A stretch of 19,024 nucleotides of DNA from Eggerthellaceae bacterium (GCA_900753095.1 CAADXT010000171.1:1-19024), one strand, 5' to 3'. Positions 7,042 to 16,949 are shown, counted from the stretch's first letter. The notes: generated by a model from the letters alone, not told the origin. A program made the numbers and translations.

Positions 7042-8803
7042 GCATGCCTCCTTCTGCAGGGTTGGCAAGGCGGGCGAAGGCGCCGTTGCGCTCAAGTTCC
7101 GTGCGGTCTCCAAATGCCCTGATCTGGCCGTTCTCAAGCAAGAGCACCTCGTCCATTTCCGCGAGCCAATGCAAACGGTGCGTGGCGAAGAACACGAGCT
7201 TTCCTTGCATCAGGGGGAGCATGCGCTGCTTCAGCTCCCATTCAGTCTCGATATCCAGGTGCGCCGTCGGTTCGTCGAACACCAAGATGCGGCACGTGCG
7301 GTGGAGCGCCGCTCGTGCCAGGGCAACGCGCTGCGCCTGCCCACCGCTTAAGGCTCGTCCGCCTTCCCCCACTGCCGTATCCAGGCCTTCGGGCAGGCTG
7401 GCAACCAGCTCGGCAAGCCCAACCGTGTTAAGCGCTTTCTCGATTTCGCGCTCCGTCGCATCGGGCTGATAGAACGTCACGTTGCTGCGCAGCGTGCCGC
7501 TGAATATATGAGGAGTTTGCGGCAGGTAGGCAACCTGGCTTCGCCAGCCAGGTTGGGCGAGCGTTTCAGCCTCGCGCCCATCTATGCGGACAGAGCCCGA
7601 TGTGGGGCTGGCAACGCCGGCGAGGATCTGCGCCAAGGTGCTTTTACCGCTGCCCGAGGGGCCCACTATGCCGTATTTGCGCGTTCCGAGAAAGGCAAGC
7701 GAAACGTCTTGGAGGACAGGCTCTTTTTCGTAGGCGAAGGAAACATGCTGAAGTTCCAGGGTGCTTTTCTCGCTCCAGGGCCCGATAGTGCAGCAAAGCT
7801 TGCCGTGCGCTATCTCGTCGGAGTCGGGGGAGGCTTTTTCGCTTTCCCCGCTATCTGCAGATGGTGCATCGATTATCGAGAGCACGTGGGCAAGGGCATT
7901 GCTGCCGTTCAGCGTTGCGTGGTAGTCGGAGGCGAATTCGCGGATGGGGCGGAAATAGTCGGGCATCAGCACCAGCACGAACAGGGCGGGCAGCAAAGCC
8001 ATAGAGCCGTCAACCAGCCTGAAGCCCAGCATTATCGCCACTGCGGCCAGGGAAACGGTTGAGAACGCGTCGAGCACGGCGCCTGAAAGCGTTGCGATGC
8101 GCAGGGTCTTCATCGTTGCGGCTCGGAATTGCTCGCTTGTCTCGAACACGCGGTCTGCCTGCTTTTCGCTTTGCCCGAAGTACTTAAGCGTGTCGATGCC
8201 GCGGACCGAATCGGTGAAGTGGTTCGCCAGGCGCTGGTATTCACGATGCTGCTTGCCCGCTTCGGCCTGGGCGGTGCTGCCGATAAGCACCATCTGCAAG
8301 ATGATGACCGGAAACACCAAAAGGGCGATGAGGGCGGAAACCCAATCTTGGGAAACGATAAACGCAAGGAGGACCAGAGGGATAACCGCCAACGCTATGG
8401 TTCGCGGCAGTGAGGTGCGCAGATACTGCTCAACGTTGGCAATACCTTCCAAGGCAAGCGTCGCCGCCGCTCCCGTGCCAAGCGCGTGGGCTAGCTGTAC
8501 GCCCCCTTCATAGAAGCGATCGGCGAGCTCATCGCGGAACCGACTGCTGAGCGAGGACGCAAAGCGGTCAAGCCGTTTTGCCTGCGCGTTGTTTACTGCC
8601 TGCTTTCCTACGAAGCAAAGGGCGAATGCCGTCAGCTGCGCTGCAACATCCGTTAAGGGGCTCCCTTGCCAAAGAAGGGCAAGCGCCCAGGCGAGCATCG
8701 CAGCCTGGCCCACCATCAGCGCCGCCAAAAGGAGGGAGAAGGCTATGCACCAGGCAACGGTGCCGCGTGCGCCGGGAAGCGCGAAGATGCGTCTGTCGAA
8801 CAT
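7031..8803 (-). CDS. cydD: CydD-type ABC exporter subunit for cytochrome bd assembly
   Basis: Partner of the following gene in the CydDC transporter in the cytoplasmic membrane. It has 590 residues: a six-helix membrane domain (about 15-300, including KQAVNNAQAKRL and DTLKYFGQSEKQ, both typical of CydD), then an acidic, Ser-rich linker (about 313-335), then the ATPase. The ATPase shows Walker A GPSGSGKST (381-389), signature LSGGQ (485-489), Walker B ILVFDE (506-511) and H-loop H542. The start has a GGAGG-type binding site immediately upstream. It lies 91 bases behind cydB, the largest gap in the operon, with a hairpin in that gap. Confidence 0.9.
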   Translation of the reverse strand: MFDRRIFALPGARGTVAWCIAFSLLLAALMVGQAAMLAWALALLWQGSPLTDVAAQLTAFALCFVGKQAVNNAQAKRLDRFASSLSSRFRDELADRFYEGGVQLAHALGTGAAATLALEGIANVEQYLRTSLPRTIALAVIPLVLLAFIVSQDWVSALIALLVFPVIILQMVLIGSTAQAEAGKQHREYQRLANHFTDSVRGIDTLKYFGQSEKQADRVFETSEQFRAATMKTLRIATLSGAVLDAFSTVSLAAVAIMLGFRLVDGSMALLPALFVLVLMPDYFRPIREFASDYHATLNGSNALAHVLSIIDAPSADSGESEKASPDSDEIAHGKLCCTIGPWSEKSTLELQHVSFAYEKEPVLQDVSLAFLGTRKYGIVGPSGSGKSTLAQILAGVASPTSGSVRIDGREAETLAQPGWRSQVAYLPQTPHIFSGTLRSNVTFYQPDATEREIEKALNTVGLAELVASLPEGLDTAVGEGGRALSGGQAQRVALARAALHRTCRILVFDEPTAHLDIETEWELKQRMLPLMQGKLVFFATHRLHWLAEMDEVLLLENGQIRAFGDRTELERNGAFARLANPAEGGMHDR

Positions 8804-8861
8804 GCCTTCCCTCCTTGAGTGTTTTTCTTCCTGCTAGATTAAGGGCAAGCCCCGGAAAAGG

Positions 8862-8889
8862 GCTGCGGGGGAATGCCCAAGCCCGCAGC
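8862..8889 (-). other. Hairpin between cydB and cydD
   Basis: GCTGCGGG (8862-8869) pairs perfectly with CCCGCAGC (8882-8889) around a 12-base loop. On the transcribed minus strand the stem is followed by CCTTTTCC, too poor in T for a good terminator. It may set the ratio between the oxidase and transporter messages or stabilise the cydAB message. Function is not shown. Confidence 0.35.
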
Positions 8890-8894
8890 GTTGG

Positions 8895-9917
8895 TTAGTA
8901 CTCGTTTGCTTCCTCAGCGCTTATGCGTCCGCGGAAGGTGCGGTAAATCACCACGTGGTACACCAAAACCAAGGGCAGGCCGATGCAGGTAATGCCGGTC
9001 ATCCAGGCAAGCGCCAAATCGGAAGAGGCGGCATTGGCGATGGTGATGCTCGTGCCCGCCGTCGCCACAACCAGGGTGGGGAACATCGAGGCGGCAAACA
9101 ACACCACCAGCAGCAGCGCCGATGCGCTGCTCGCCAAGAACGGCATCAGGTCGTTGCCCTCTTTCCTGGAACCGAAGAAGAGAGCCCCGAGGGCGACGAC
9201 AACGCCCACGCATGCTACCCCGCGAAGCGCGCCGAGGGCGGGGTCGAAGGTAGGTGCGATGCCGGTTAGGGCGTACACGCTTACGATGGCGAAGAGCACC
9301 AGGGTGATGCATGCCAGCGGACGGCGAAGCTTTGCGGCGCGCGCCTGCAGCGCCGAAGGCTTCTCTGCTTTCAGGGCAAGCCATGCAGCGCCTTGGGTGA
9401 TGAACACCGAAAGGCCCAGAAGACCGCACAGCAGCGTGAACGGGGTGATAAGCCCCAGCAGCGGGATTCCCGCGTAGTCGCCGTTGGCATCGAGCGGAAT
9501 GCCCGCATACACGTTGCCGATGGCCACGCCGAACAGCAGGGCCGGCAAAAGCGAGCCGATGAAGAACAGCGCATCCCACACCTTGCCCCATTTGGGGTCG
9601 TGTGCGCGGTACTCAAGCGAAACGGCACGCACGATCAGGCCGAACAGAACCAGCATAACCGCCAGGTAGAAGCCGGAGAACGTGGTGGCGTAGGCGGGGG
9701 CGAAGGCCGCGAACAGAGCGCCTCCTGCGGTGAGCAGCCATACCTCGTTGCCATCCCACGTGGGGCCGATGGCGCGGCGAATCACCGCTTTCTCGCTCTC
9801 GTCTTTTGCGATGAAGGGCGAGAGGATGCCTGCGCCCAGGTCGGATCCGTCAAGGATGAAGTATCCCGCGATAAGTACCGCGATAAGGACAAACCAAAGT
9901 ATTCCCAGTGCAGTCAT
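8895..9917 (-). CDS. cydB: Cytochrome bd quinol oxidase subunit II
   Basis: Second membrane subunit of the bd oxidase, which reduces oxygen to water with quinol electrons. The 340-residue protein is very hydrophobic, with about eight to nine membrane helices. It carries the family pattern FILDGSDLGAGIL (20-32, equivalent to the Asp-containing motif of helix 1), GPTWDGNEVWLL (51-62) and the VRAVSLEYR region (about 96-104). It starts two bases after the cydA stop with an AGGTGA binding site inside cydA, so the two are translationally linked. Confidence 0.95.
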   Translation of the reverse strand: MTALGILWFVLIAVLIAGYFILDGSDLGAGILSPFIAKDESEKAVIRRAIGPTWDGNEVWLLTAGGALFAAFAPAYATTFSGFYLAVMLVLFGLIVRAVSLEYRAHDPKWGKVWDALFFIGSLLPALLFGVAIGNVYAGIPLDANGDYAGIPLLGLITPFTLLCGLLGLSVFITQGAAWLALKAEKPSALQARAAKLRRPLACITLVLFAIVSVYALTGIAPTFDPALGALRGVACVGVVVALGALFFGSRKEGNDLMPFLASSASALLLVVLFAASMFPTLVVATAGTSITIANAASSDLALAWMTGITCIGLPLVLVYHVVIYRTFRGRISAEEANEY

Positions 9918-9919
9918 CG

Positions 9920-11395
9920 CTACTCACCTGCCTTTCCGGTAAGGGTGTTTGCCGCGGCGTTGCCTGTGCCCTTCGCCTCGGATGGTTCCTTGCTGTGCTT
10001 GCCTGCCTCTTCGACATGGGGGCCGACTTTAATAAGGTGCATAACGATGCGAGCCCAACCTATGATCAAGAACAGGTAAATCAGCGCAAACAGCGCAAGG
10101 GTGATGGCCAATTCGGGGGAGGAAACGGAAGCGGAGGAAGCATTTTGCGTAAGCAGGCTGATGCCGTCGGGGCTGCTGGTTGCGGGGTACACAACCCAGG
10201 GCTGGCGTCCGATCTCGGCCGTGATCCAGCCCGCCTGAATGGCGAGGAAGGGGAACAGCGGGGAAACGATCGCCAGGTTCTGAAGCCACCGCATGCTCTT
10301 GATGCGACCCTTGCGGAACGTGAAGACGAATGCCAGCACGGTGGTAAGGGCGATAAGCCCGAACATCACCACCATAAGGTGGTAGCTCTGGAACACGGTG
10401 TTCACGGGAAGCTGGCTTACCGTTTCCTCGGTGAAGTCGGAGCCGTAGGCGCCGCTTTTCGCCAGGTCGTTCAGGCCGGGGTATTCCTTGCTGAAGGTGC
10501 CCGATGCCAAGAACGAGGTGCCGCCGGGAATGGCAAGCGGGGTAAGAACCTCTTGCGACTCTTCGTCAACCCAGCCTACAGCGTAGAGGGGCATGGCCTC
10601 CGCCTCGTAGGCGCCTTCCATCATGGCGAACTTAGTGGGCTGCTCATCGGCAACCACCACGGCCGACTGATGGGCGAACACCACCATAAGGCAGCTGGTG
10701 CAAAGGGCAATCACGGATGCCACGCGCACGGTTTTCATGGCGAACTCGGTGTGACGGTTGCGCTTCAGGTACCATGCGCCGATGGCCAGCGCCATGAATG
10801 CGCCCATGATAAGCAGGGCGTCTACCGTATGGAAGTAGCGCGGTGCAGTGGTGGCGTTGAACGCGGCATCAAGGAAGTTGGCGAGCAGGGCCTGAGTGCC
10901 GTCGGCGGAAAGCTCAGCGCCGGCCGGCGTCTGCATCCACGAGTTCGCGATGATGATCCAGAGCGCCGAAAGGCACGAGCCGAACCATACCAGCCAAGCC
11001 GATGCCAGGTAGAACTTGCGCCCCACCTTCTTGCGGCCGAACAGCAGCACTCCCAGGAACACCGATTCCAGGAAGAACGCCAAAAGCGCTTCTGCCGCCA
11101 ACGGGGCGCCGAAGATATCGCCAACGAAGCGAGCGTAGTCGGCCCAGTTGGTACCGAACGAGAACTCCATCGTGATGCCTGTTGCCACGCCAAGGGCAAA
11201 TGTTGCGGTGAAGAGCTTTATCCAAAAGCGCGATGCCGCAGCATCCTCGGCGCGTTGCGAGCGATAGTACTTGGTTTCGAACACCGCAACGATAAGGCCT
11301 AAGCCAATCGATAGGGGAACGAATACATAGTGGTACATAGCCGTAAGCGCAAACTGAATGCGCGCAAGCAGTACCGGATCGGTGAGGAAATCCAT
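9920..11395 (-). CDS. cydA: Cytochrome bd quinol oxidase subunit I
   Basis: Haem-bearing subunit of the bd oxidase. From ATG 11395 it has 491 residues. Expected haem ligands are present: His22 in ALTAMYHYVFVP, His189 in APRYFHTVDAL and Met341 in SYHLMVV. The buried glutamates Glu102 and Glu110, and GRQPW (396-400), are also present. The quinol loop is the short type and keeps Lys255 and Glu260 (KFAMMEG), the counterparts of E. coli Lys252 and Glu257. The C-terminal tail (about 456-491) is hydrophilic. The open frame continues 20 codons upstream, but MDFLTDPVLLARIQFALTAM fits the family N-terminus, and GGGAGG stands about ten bases before it. First gene of the leftward cydABDC operon. Confidence 0.96.
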   Translation of the reverse strand: MDFLTDPVLLARIQFALTAMYHYVFVPLSIGLGLIVAVFETKYYRSQRAEDAAASRFWIKLFTATFALGVATGITMEFSFGTNWADYARFVGDIFGAPLAAEALLAFFLESVFLGVLLFGRKKVGRKFYLASAWLVWFGSCLSALWIIIANSWMQTPAGAELSADGTQALLANFLDAAFNATTAPRYFHTVDALLIMGAFMALAIGAWYLKRNRHTEFAMKTVRVASVIALCTSCLMVVFAHQSAVVVADEQPTKFAMMEGAYEAEAMPLYAVGWVDEESQEVLTPLAIPGGTSFLASGTFSKEYPGLNDLAKSGAYGSDFTEETVSQLPVNTVFQSYHLMVVMFGLIALTTVLAFVFTFRKGRIKSMRWLQNLAIVSPLFPFLAIQAGWITAEIGRQPWVVYPATSSPDGISLLTQNASSASVSSPELAITLALFALIYLFLIIGWARIVMHLIKVGPHVEEAGKHSKEPSEAKGTGNAAANTLTGKAGE

Positions 11396-11417
11396 TCGCA
11401 CACCACCTCCCTTTCCA

Positions 11418-11446
11418 CAGCCCCTAAGGGCTGAACTTCTACACAA
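11418..11446 (-). promoter_or_regulatory. cydA leader: small hairpin and Rex-like operator
   Basis: On the minus strand TTGTGTAGAAGTTCAGCC (11446 down to 11429) matches the Rex consensus TTGTGAA-n4-TTCACAA at 10 of 14 fixed positions; the left half is good and the right half weak. It lies just downstream of TATGAT, a possible -10 about 11453-11458. A 6-bp stem CAGCCC/GGGCTG with loop CTAA (11418-11433) overlaps its end. Rex senses the NADH/NAD ratio and controls cydABCD in several Gram-positives, so the site is plausible but unproven. Confidence 0.3.
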
Positions 11447-11554
11447 AAGCATCATATCATCGAATTTGCCCAGGTAGAGTAAAATGAGATAAAAATAGTA
11501 ACAATTAGTTTGAGAAGCGAAGAATCGGGGCGCAACAGAATCGCGGGCTTTTTA

Positions 11555-11734
11555 TTTATGAAGCGGCTCCATAAACAGGAAGTTGTGCTTCCTCAAGGGC
11601 TCGTTTCTGGTATCATTCAACAGGTTGCACAAGAAGTGCAGCTCGGAATAAGTGCGATGATACGCGGAGACGGTGCATACGTTGCAACGAAAGCTGCTTT
11701 CGTTGACTTGCTACGGTCACGCTGATAAGCTATC
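11555..11734 (+). promoter_or_regulatory. Structured 5' leader of rplU-rpmA
   Basis: The 369-base gap between cydA and rplU is AT-richer than its surroundings and carries consecutive stem-loops on the rplU side. They are TTTATG...CATAAA with inner pairs (11555-11575), AGGAAG/CTTCCT (11577-11593), GTTGCAC/GTGCAGC with one G-U pair (11624-11642), the perfect CAACGAAAG/CTTTCGTTG with a 3-base loop (11685-11705) and a short GATA/TATC (11724-11734). The rplU ribosome binding site AAGGAG follows at 11755-11760. Such a series suggests an RNA leader, possibly a ribosomal-protein binding leader like the L21 leaders known in Firmicutes, though I cannot match it to that family. No convincing promoter was found; TTGCCC (11466) with TAAAAA (11490) is weak. 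Confidence 0.45.
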
Positions 11735-11764
11735 GCCTTGCGTTTATTTCAAATAAGGAGAATT

Positions 11765-12070
11765 ATGTACGCTATTGTTAAGACTGGCGGCAAGCAGTAC
11801 AAGGTATCCACCGGTGACTGCCTGAACGTCGAAAAGCTCGAAGGTGAAGCAGGCGACAAGGTTGCCCTTACCGCTATCGCTGTGGTAGACGGCTCCAAGG
11901 TTGTTGCCGACCCTGCAGAGGCTGCCAAGACCAAGGTCGAGGCTACCATCGTTGAGCAGTTCAAGGGTGAAAAGCAGCTCGTCTTCAAGTTCAAGAAGCG
12001 CAAGAACTACAAGAAGCTGCGCGGCCATCGTCAGCAGCTCACTCGTATTCAGATCACCAGCATCGCTTAA
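11765..12070 (+). CDS. rplU: 50S ribosomal protein L21
   Basis: A 101-residue large-subunit protein that binds 23S rRNA. The whole sequence is typical: [18 protein letters not shown] at the start, a [14 protein letters not shown] block, and [19 protein letters not shown] near the end. ATG 11765 is chosen over an upstream in-frame codon (11738) because AAGGAG lies four bases before it and the family starts with MYAIV. It precedes rpmA by 17 bases in the standard rplU-rpmA operon. Confidence 0.97.
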   Translation: MYAIVKTGGKQYKVSTGDCLNVEKLEGEAGDKVALTAIAVVDGSKVVADPAEAAKTKVEATIVEQFKGEKQLVFKFKKRKNYKKLRGHRQQLTRIQITSIA

Positions 12071-12087
12071 GTAGAGGAGGAATACTA

Positions 12088-12339
12088 ATGGCACATAAGA
12101 AAGGTCAAGGTTCCATCCGCAACGGTCGCGATTCGAAGGCTAAGCGCCTTGGTTGCAAGCGCTTTGCTGGCGAATTCGTCGGTGCGGGCAACATCCTGGT
12201 TCGTCAGCGCGGCACTCACTTCCATCCCGGTGAAAACGTGGGTCGCGGCAAGGACGATACCCTGTTCGCTCTGTGCGAAGGTACGGTAGAATACACCCAG
12301 GGCGCACGCCGTAAGGTGCATGTCCGTCCTCAGGCATAA
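12088..12339 (+). CDS. rpmA: 50S ribosomal protein L27
   Basis: An 83-residue large-subunit protein whose N-terminus reaches the peptidyl transferase centre. It begins directly with [16 protein letters not shown], so it lacks the cleaved N-terminal extension found in many Firmicutes. Later blocks [20 protein letters not shown] and VRPQA are standard. The ribosome binding site AGAGGAGG (12073-12080) is strong. Last gene of the L21-L27 operon, followed by a terminator. Confidence 0.97.
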   Translation: MAHKKGQGSIRNGRDSKAKRLGCKRFAGEFVGAGNILVRQRGTHFHPGENVGRGKDDTLFALCEGTVEYTQGARRKVHVRPQA

Positions 12340-12364
12340 ATACCGCCTACAATAGGACTAAAAA

Positions 12365-12391
12365 GGCCCTCTGCATCGCAGGGGGTCTTTT
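12365..12391 (+). terminator. Intrinsic terminator after rpmA
   Basis: GGCCCTCTGC (12365-12374) pairs over ten positions, two of them G-U, with GCAGGGGGTC (12378-12387) around loop ATC, and is followed by TTTTCGTTT. It closes the rplU-rpmA message; some read-through into obg is possible. Confidence 0.8.
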
Positions 12392-12404
12392 CGTTTAGAA
12401 TTGA

Positions 12405-13805
<1,401 letters not shown>

Positions 13806-13808
13806 GGC

Positions 13809-14933
13809 ATGAGAAACGGCAAGAAGGTCATAGTAATCAAGATCGGCTCATCCACTCTTGTGAATGAGCAGGGCAAACTCGATCGTGCGTATTTCGATGG
13901 CCTTGCTGCCCAGGTGCATGCCTTGCGCGAGATGGGCTGGAGCCCCCTCATCGTTTCCAGTGCCGCCATTGCCTGCGGCCTTGAGGCGCTCGGGATCGAA
14001 GAGCGCCCCACCGACATGCCATCGCTTCAGGCGGCGGCGTCGGTGGGCCAAAACGCCCTTATGGCCACGTATGCCGAGGCATTCTCCCGCTACAACGTGC
14101 TTACCTCGTGCGTGCTTATCACACGCCATTCCACGGCGCAGCGCAACGCCTACCTGCATGCACGCGATACGCTTGAGCGCCTGATCGACTTCGATGTGGT
14201 GCCCATCATCAACGAGAACGACACCGTTTCGGTAGAGCAAATACGCTTCGGTGACAATGACACGCTCGCTGCCCTTGTCTCTTGCCTGGTGCAGGCCGAT
14301 ATGTGCGTTATCTTCTCCGATATTGAGGGCCTATACACTGCCAACCCGAACATCGACCCGTCGGCTACCCTGGTGCCGCGCGTGGAGCGCATCACCCCCG
14401 AGCTCATGGCAACGGCGGGCGGCGTTACCTCCAAGGTGGGCAGCGGCGGCATGATCACGAAGATCCGCGCTGCGCGCGTGCTCATGCTGGCAGGCATCCC
14501 GATGGTCATCTGCCATGGGCGGCGCGAGAACAGCCTCGTCCAGATTGCCCACGGGGAAGCGGTCGGGACGTACTTCGCTGCCCGCAACAAAGCGCACGAC
14601 ATCTCGCCGCGCAAGCTGTGGATTGCCTTGGGCGACACCGCGAAGGGGGTCCTGGTGGTCGACGATGGCGCCAAGCGCGCATTGGTCGACACGGGCTCCT
14701 CTCTCCTTTCGGTGGGGATCGTGGAAGTGGAGGGCACGTTCTTCCGCGGCGACATCGTTGACATAAAAGACCAGGAGGGGCACCTGTTCGCACGTGGCAG
14801 GGTGAACGCTCCTTCTTCCGAGGTAAGCTTGGCGCGCGGCCGTTCCCAGAAGGAGATTCGGGGCAACGAGCTGCTTGCCAACTTGGGTGATAAGCCCGCA
14901 GTCCATCGCGATGAATTGGTGGTGTTCGAATGA
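13809..14933 (+). CDS. proB: Glutamate 5-kinase
   Basis: First step of proline synthesis: phosphorylates glutamate to glutamyl 5-phosphate. The 374 residues comprise an amino-acid-kinase domain (about 1-255), with IKIGSSTLV (10-18), INENDTV (134-140), FGDNDTLAALV (147-157) and VGSGGMITK (210-218), and a C-terminal PUA domain (about 270-374, with ARGRVN and SEVSLARGRS). The loop normally reading SSGAI is SSAAI (50-54), an uncommon Gly-to-Ala change next to the substrate-binding Ser. The start is three bases after obg, and the end overlaps proA by four bases (ATGA), so expression is coupled. Confidence 0.96.
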   Translation: MRNGKKVIVIKIGSSTLVNEQGKLDRAYFDGLAAQVHALREMGWSPLIVSSAAIACGLEALGIEERPTDMPSLQAAASVGQNALMATYAEAFSRYNVLTSCVLITRHSTAQRNAYLHARDTLERLIDFDVVPIINENDTVSVEQIRFGDNDTLAALVSCLVQADMCVIFSDIEGLYTANPNIDPSATLVPRVERITPELMATAGGVTSKVGSGGMITKIRAARVLMLAGIPMVICHGRRENSLVQIAHGEAVGTYFAARNKAHDISPRKLWIALGDTAKGVLVVDDGAKRALVDTGSSLLSVGIVEVEGTFFRGDIVDIKDQEGHLFARGRVNAPSSEVSLARGRSQKEIRGNELLANLGDKPAVHRDELVVFE

Positions 14934-16216
14934 GCGAAGCACAGCAGGCCGCGCAAAGGGCAAAGGCGGCAAGCGCCGCTATGGCAGAAGCCTCGACGGA
15001 GCTGAAGAGCAAGGCGCTCTTTGCCATGGCGGCCGCTCTGCGAAAAGACGCGGCGCTGATTTGCGTGGAAAACGCCGCCGATTGCGATGCGGCGCGCCGA
15101 GCGGGGACGAAAGACTCGTTGATCGATCGGCTGTTCCTCGACGAATCCCGCATCGACGCCATGGCTTGCGCACTTGAAAGCTTGGCAGCCTTGGAAGACC
15201 CAACGGGCAAGGTGCTGGAGCGGCGCACGCTCGAAAACGGCTTGAAGATCCGCAAGATCTCTGTTCCCCTTGGCGTTGTCGCCATGGTGTACGAGGCTCG
15301 CCCCAACGTCACGGCCGACGCTGCAGGCATCTGCGTGAAGTCGGGCAATGCGTGCGTGCTGCGCGGCGGATCGCTGGCGGTTCGCTCGAATTTGGCCATT
15401 GCCCAGGTCCTGCGCGTTGCCATTGAAAGCGTTGGCCTTCCTGCTGATGCGGTAGTTGCCATCGAGTCAACCAATAGGGCCGAAACCGACACGCTGCTGC
15501 GGCTGCGCGGGCTTGTCGATGTGCTCATTCCCCGTGGCGGCGCAGGGCTTATCCAGCATTGCGTTGAGTGCGCAACGGTGCCGGTCATTGAAACGGGCGT
15601 GGGAAATTGCCACGTGTACGTGCATGAATCGGCCGATTTCGCTATGGCGCGCAAAGTGATCTTGAATGCGAAAACCCAGCGTACCGGCGTGTGCAATGCG
15701 TGCGAGTCGGTGCTGGTCGATGCTTCGATTGCCGCTGAGTTCCTGCCGGGCTTGCTGGCTGATTTGGCCCATGCGCACGTTCTGGTCCATGGAGATGAAA
15801 CGGTGCGTGCGATAGCTCAGGCGTCCTTGCCTGAAGGCCATGCGGAGCTTTCGCAGTTCTTCGCTGACGCCACCGAAGAAGATTGGGGCAAAGAGTATCT
15901 GTCGCTGGAAATCAGCATCCACGTTGTTTGCGGCGGGGTAGAAGAGGCCATTGCCCACATCAATCGCTATGGCACCAATCACTCCGAGTGCATCATGGCA
16001 ACCGACGAGTCTGCCATCAAGCTGTTCCAGCAGCGGGTGGACGCGGCGGCGGTGTACGCCAACGCCTCAACCCGCTTCACTGATGGCGGGGAGTTCGGTC
16101 TGGGCGCGGAAATCGGCATCTCCACCCAGAAGCTGCATGTCCGAGGCCCCTTTGCCCTTGAGGCTCTAACCAGCACCAAGTACTTAGTAGACGGAACGGG
16201 CCAGGTAAGGGAATAG
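14930..16216 (+). CDS. proA: Glutamate-5-semialdehyde dehydrogenase (gamma-glutamyl phosphate reductase)
   Basis: Second step of proline synthesis: NADPH-dependent reduction of glutamyl phosphate to glutamate semialdehyde. The 428-residue protein is of the usual length for the aldehyde-dehydrogenase-like family. Visible signatures are VYEARPNVTADAAG (120-133), LRGGSLAVRSN (144-154), IPRGGAGLI (200-208), ETGVGNCHVYV (221-231) and the nucleophile Cys255 in TGVCNACES. The C-terminal part contains RYGTNHSECI and ASTRFTDGGEFGLGAEIGIST, both conserved. It overlaps proB by four bases; nadD starts one base after its stop. ProB and ProA normally work as a channelled pair. Confidence 0.97.
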   Translation: MSEAQQAAQRAKAASAAMAEASTELKSKALFAMAAALRKDAALICVENAADCDAARRAGTKDSLIDRLFLDESRIDAMACALESLAALEDPTGKVLERRTLENGLKIRKISVPLGVVAMVYEARPNVTADAAGICVKSGNACVLRGGSLAVRSNLAIAQVLRVAIESVGLPADAVVAIESTNRAETDTLLRLRGLVDVLIPRGGAGLIQHCVECATVPVIETGVGNCHVYVHESADFAMARKVILNAKTQRTGVCNACESVLVDASIAAEFLPGLLADLAHAHVLVHGDETVRAIAQASLPEGHAELSQFFADATEEDWGKEYLSLEISIHVVCGGVEEAIAHINRYGTNHSECIMATDESAIKLFQQRVDAAAVYANASTRFTDGGEFGLGAEIGISTQKLHVRGPFALEALTSTKYLVDGTGQVRE

Positions 16217-16217
16217 C

Positions 16218-16949
16218 ATGAGCGCTATCGACGTAATCGAAACCGTCCGCGAGATGCGCGCGCAGGAGGCGGGTTACCGGGCCCCTGTGATCTGCGAGCG
16301 CTTCGATGATTTCGGGAAAGATGGGAAGCCGTGTCGGTTGGGGATCATGGGCGGCACGTTCGACCCTATCCACAACGGCCACCTGGCGTGCGCCGAGCAG
16401 GCGCGCGAGGACTTGGGCCTCGACGTCATCCTGTTCATCCCCACGGGCAACCCTGTGTTCAAGCGCGGGCAGCACATCGCGCCTGCCGCCGACAGGCTTG
16501 CCATGTGCCGCGCCGCCATCGCCGCCAATCCCTATTTCGATGTGAGCGACATCGAGATAGCGCGCGGCGGCGACACGTACACCATCGATACCCTGCGTAC
16601 GCTGCGCAGCCATTTTCCGCCCAACGTCGAGCTGTTCTTCTTGGCGGGCGCCGATGCCATCGCAACGGTGTCGAAGTGGCGCGGCTCGGCGGAAATGGGA
16701 TCGTTGGCTAAGTTTGTGGGCGTCGACAGGCCCGGATACGAGCTGTCCGATGAAAAGCGCGCGCAGATTGTGAAAGCCGCAGAGGGCATAAGCATTTCTT
16801 TCGTTACCATTGAGGCGTTGGAGATCTCATCGAGCGAGCTGCGCCGGCGTTTGGCGGAGGGGAAGTCGATTCGCTATCTAACGCCGCAAGTTGTGGTCGA
16901 TCATGTGATGGAGCATGAGTTCTATCGCGAGGGAGTGGAAAATGGCTAA
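16218..16949 (+). CDS. nadD: Nicotinate-nucleotide adenylyltransferase
   Basis: Adenylates nicotinate mononucleotide to deamido-NAD in NAD synthesis. The nucleotidyltransferase core begins at about residue 40 with LGIMGGTFDPIHNGHL (41-56) and has GADA (144-147) and the ATP-binding ISSSELRRRL (203-212). Relative to the usual protein, which starts a few residues before GGTFDP, there is an N-terminal extension of about 38 residues. The early ATG is preferred because AAGGGA lies five bases upstream and the spacing to proA is one base. The 3' end overlaps the yqeK start by eight bases. Confidence 0.93.
   Translation: MSAIDVIETVREMRAQEAGYRAPVICERFDDFGKDGKPCRLGIMGGTFDPIHNGHLACAEQAREDLGLDVILFIPTGNPVFKRGQHIAPAADRLAMCRAAIAANPYFDVSDIEIARGGDTYTIDTLRTLRSHFPPNVELFFLAGADAIATVSKWRGSAEMGSLAKFVGVDRPGYELSDEKRAQIVKAAEGISISFVTIEALEISSSELRRRLAEGKSIRYLTPQVVVDHVMEHEFYREGVENG

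Noticed and set aside
7042..7137. 32-residue N-terminal extension of cydC
   Set aside because: It would overlap cydD deeply; AAGGAGG points to ATG 7041 instead.
9908..11302. 464-codon plus-strand open frame opposite cydA
   Set aside because: It is a shadow of cydA: very rich in His, Gly and Arg, as expected from antisense of a membrane protein gene.
11510..11725. 71-codon plus-strand frame in the rplU leader, with an internal ATG at 11558
   Set aside because: It has no ribosome binding site, starts at TTG, resembles no family I know, and overlaps consecutive stem-loops; a leader RNA explains the region better. A short leader peptide cannot be fully excluded.
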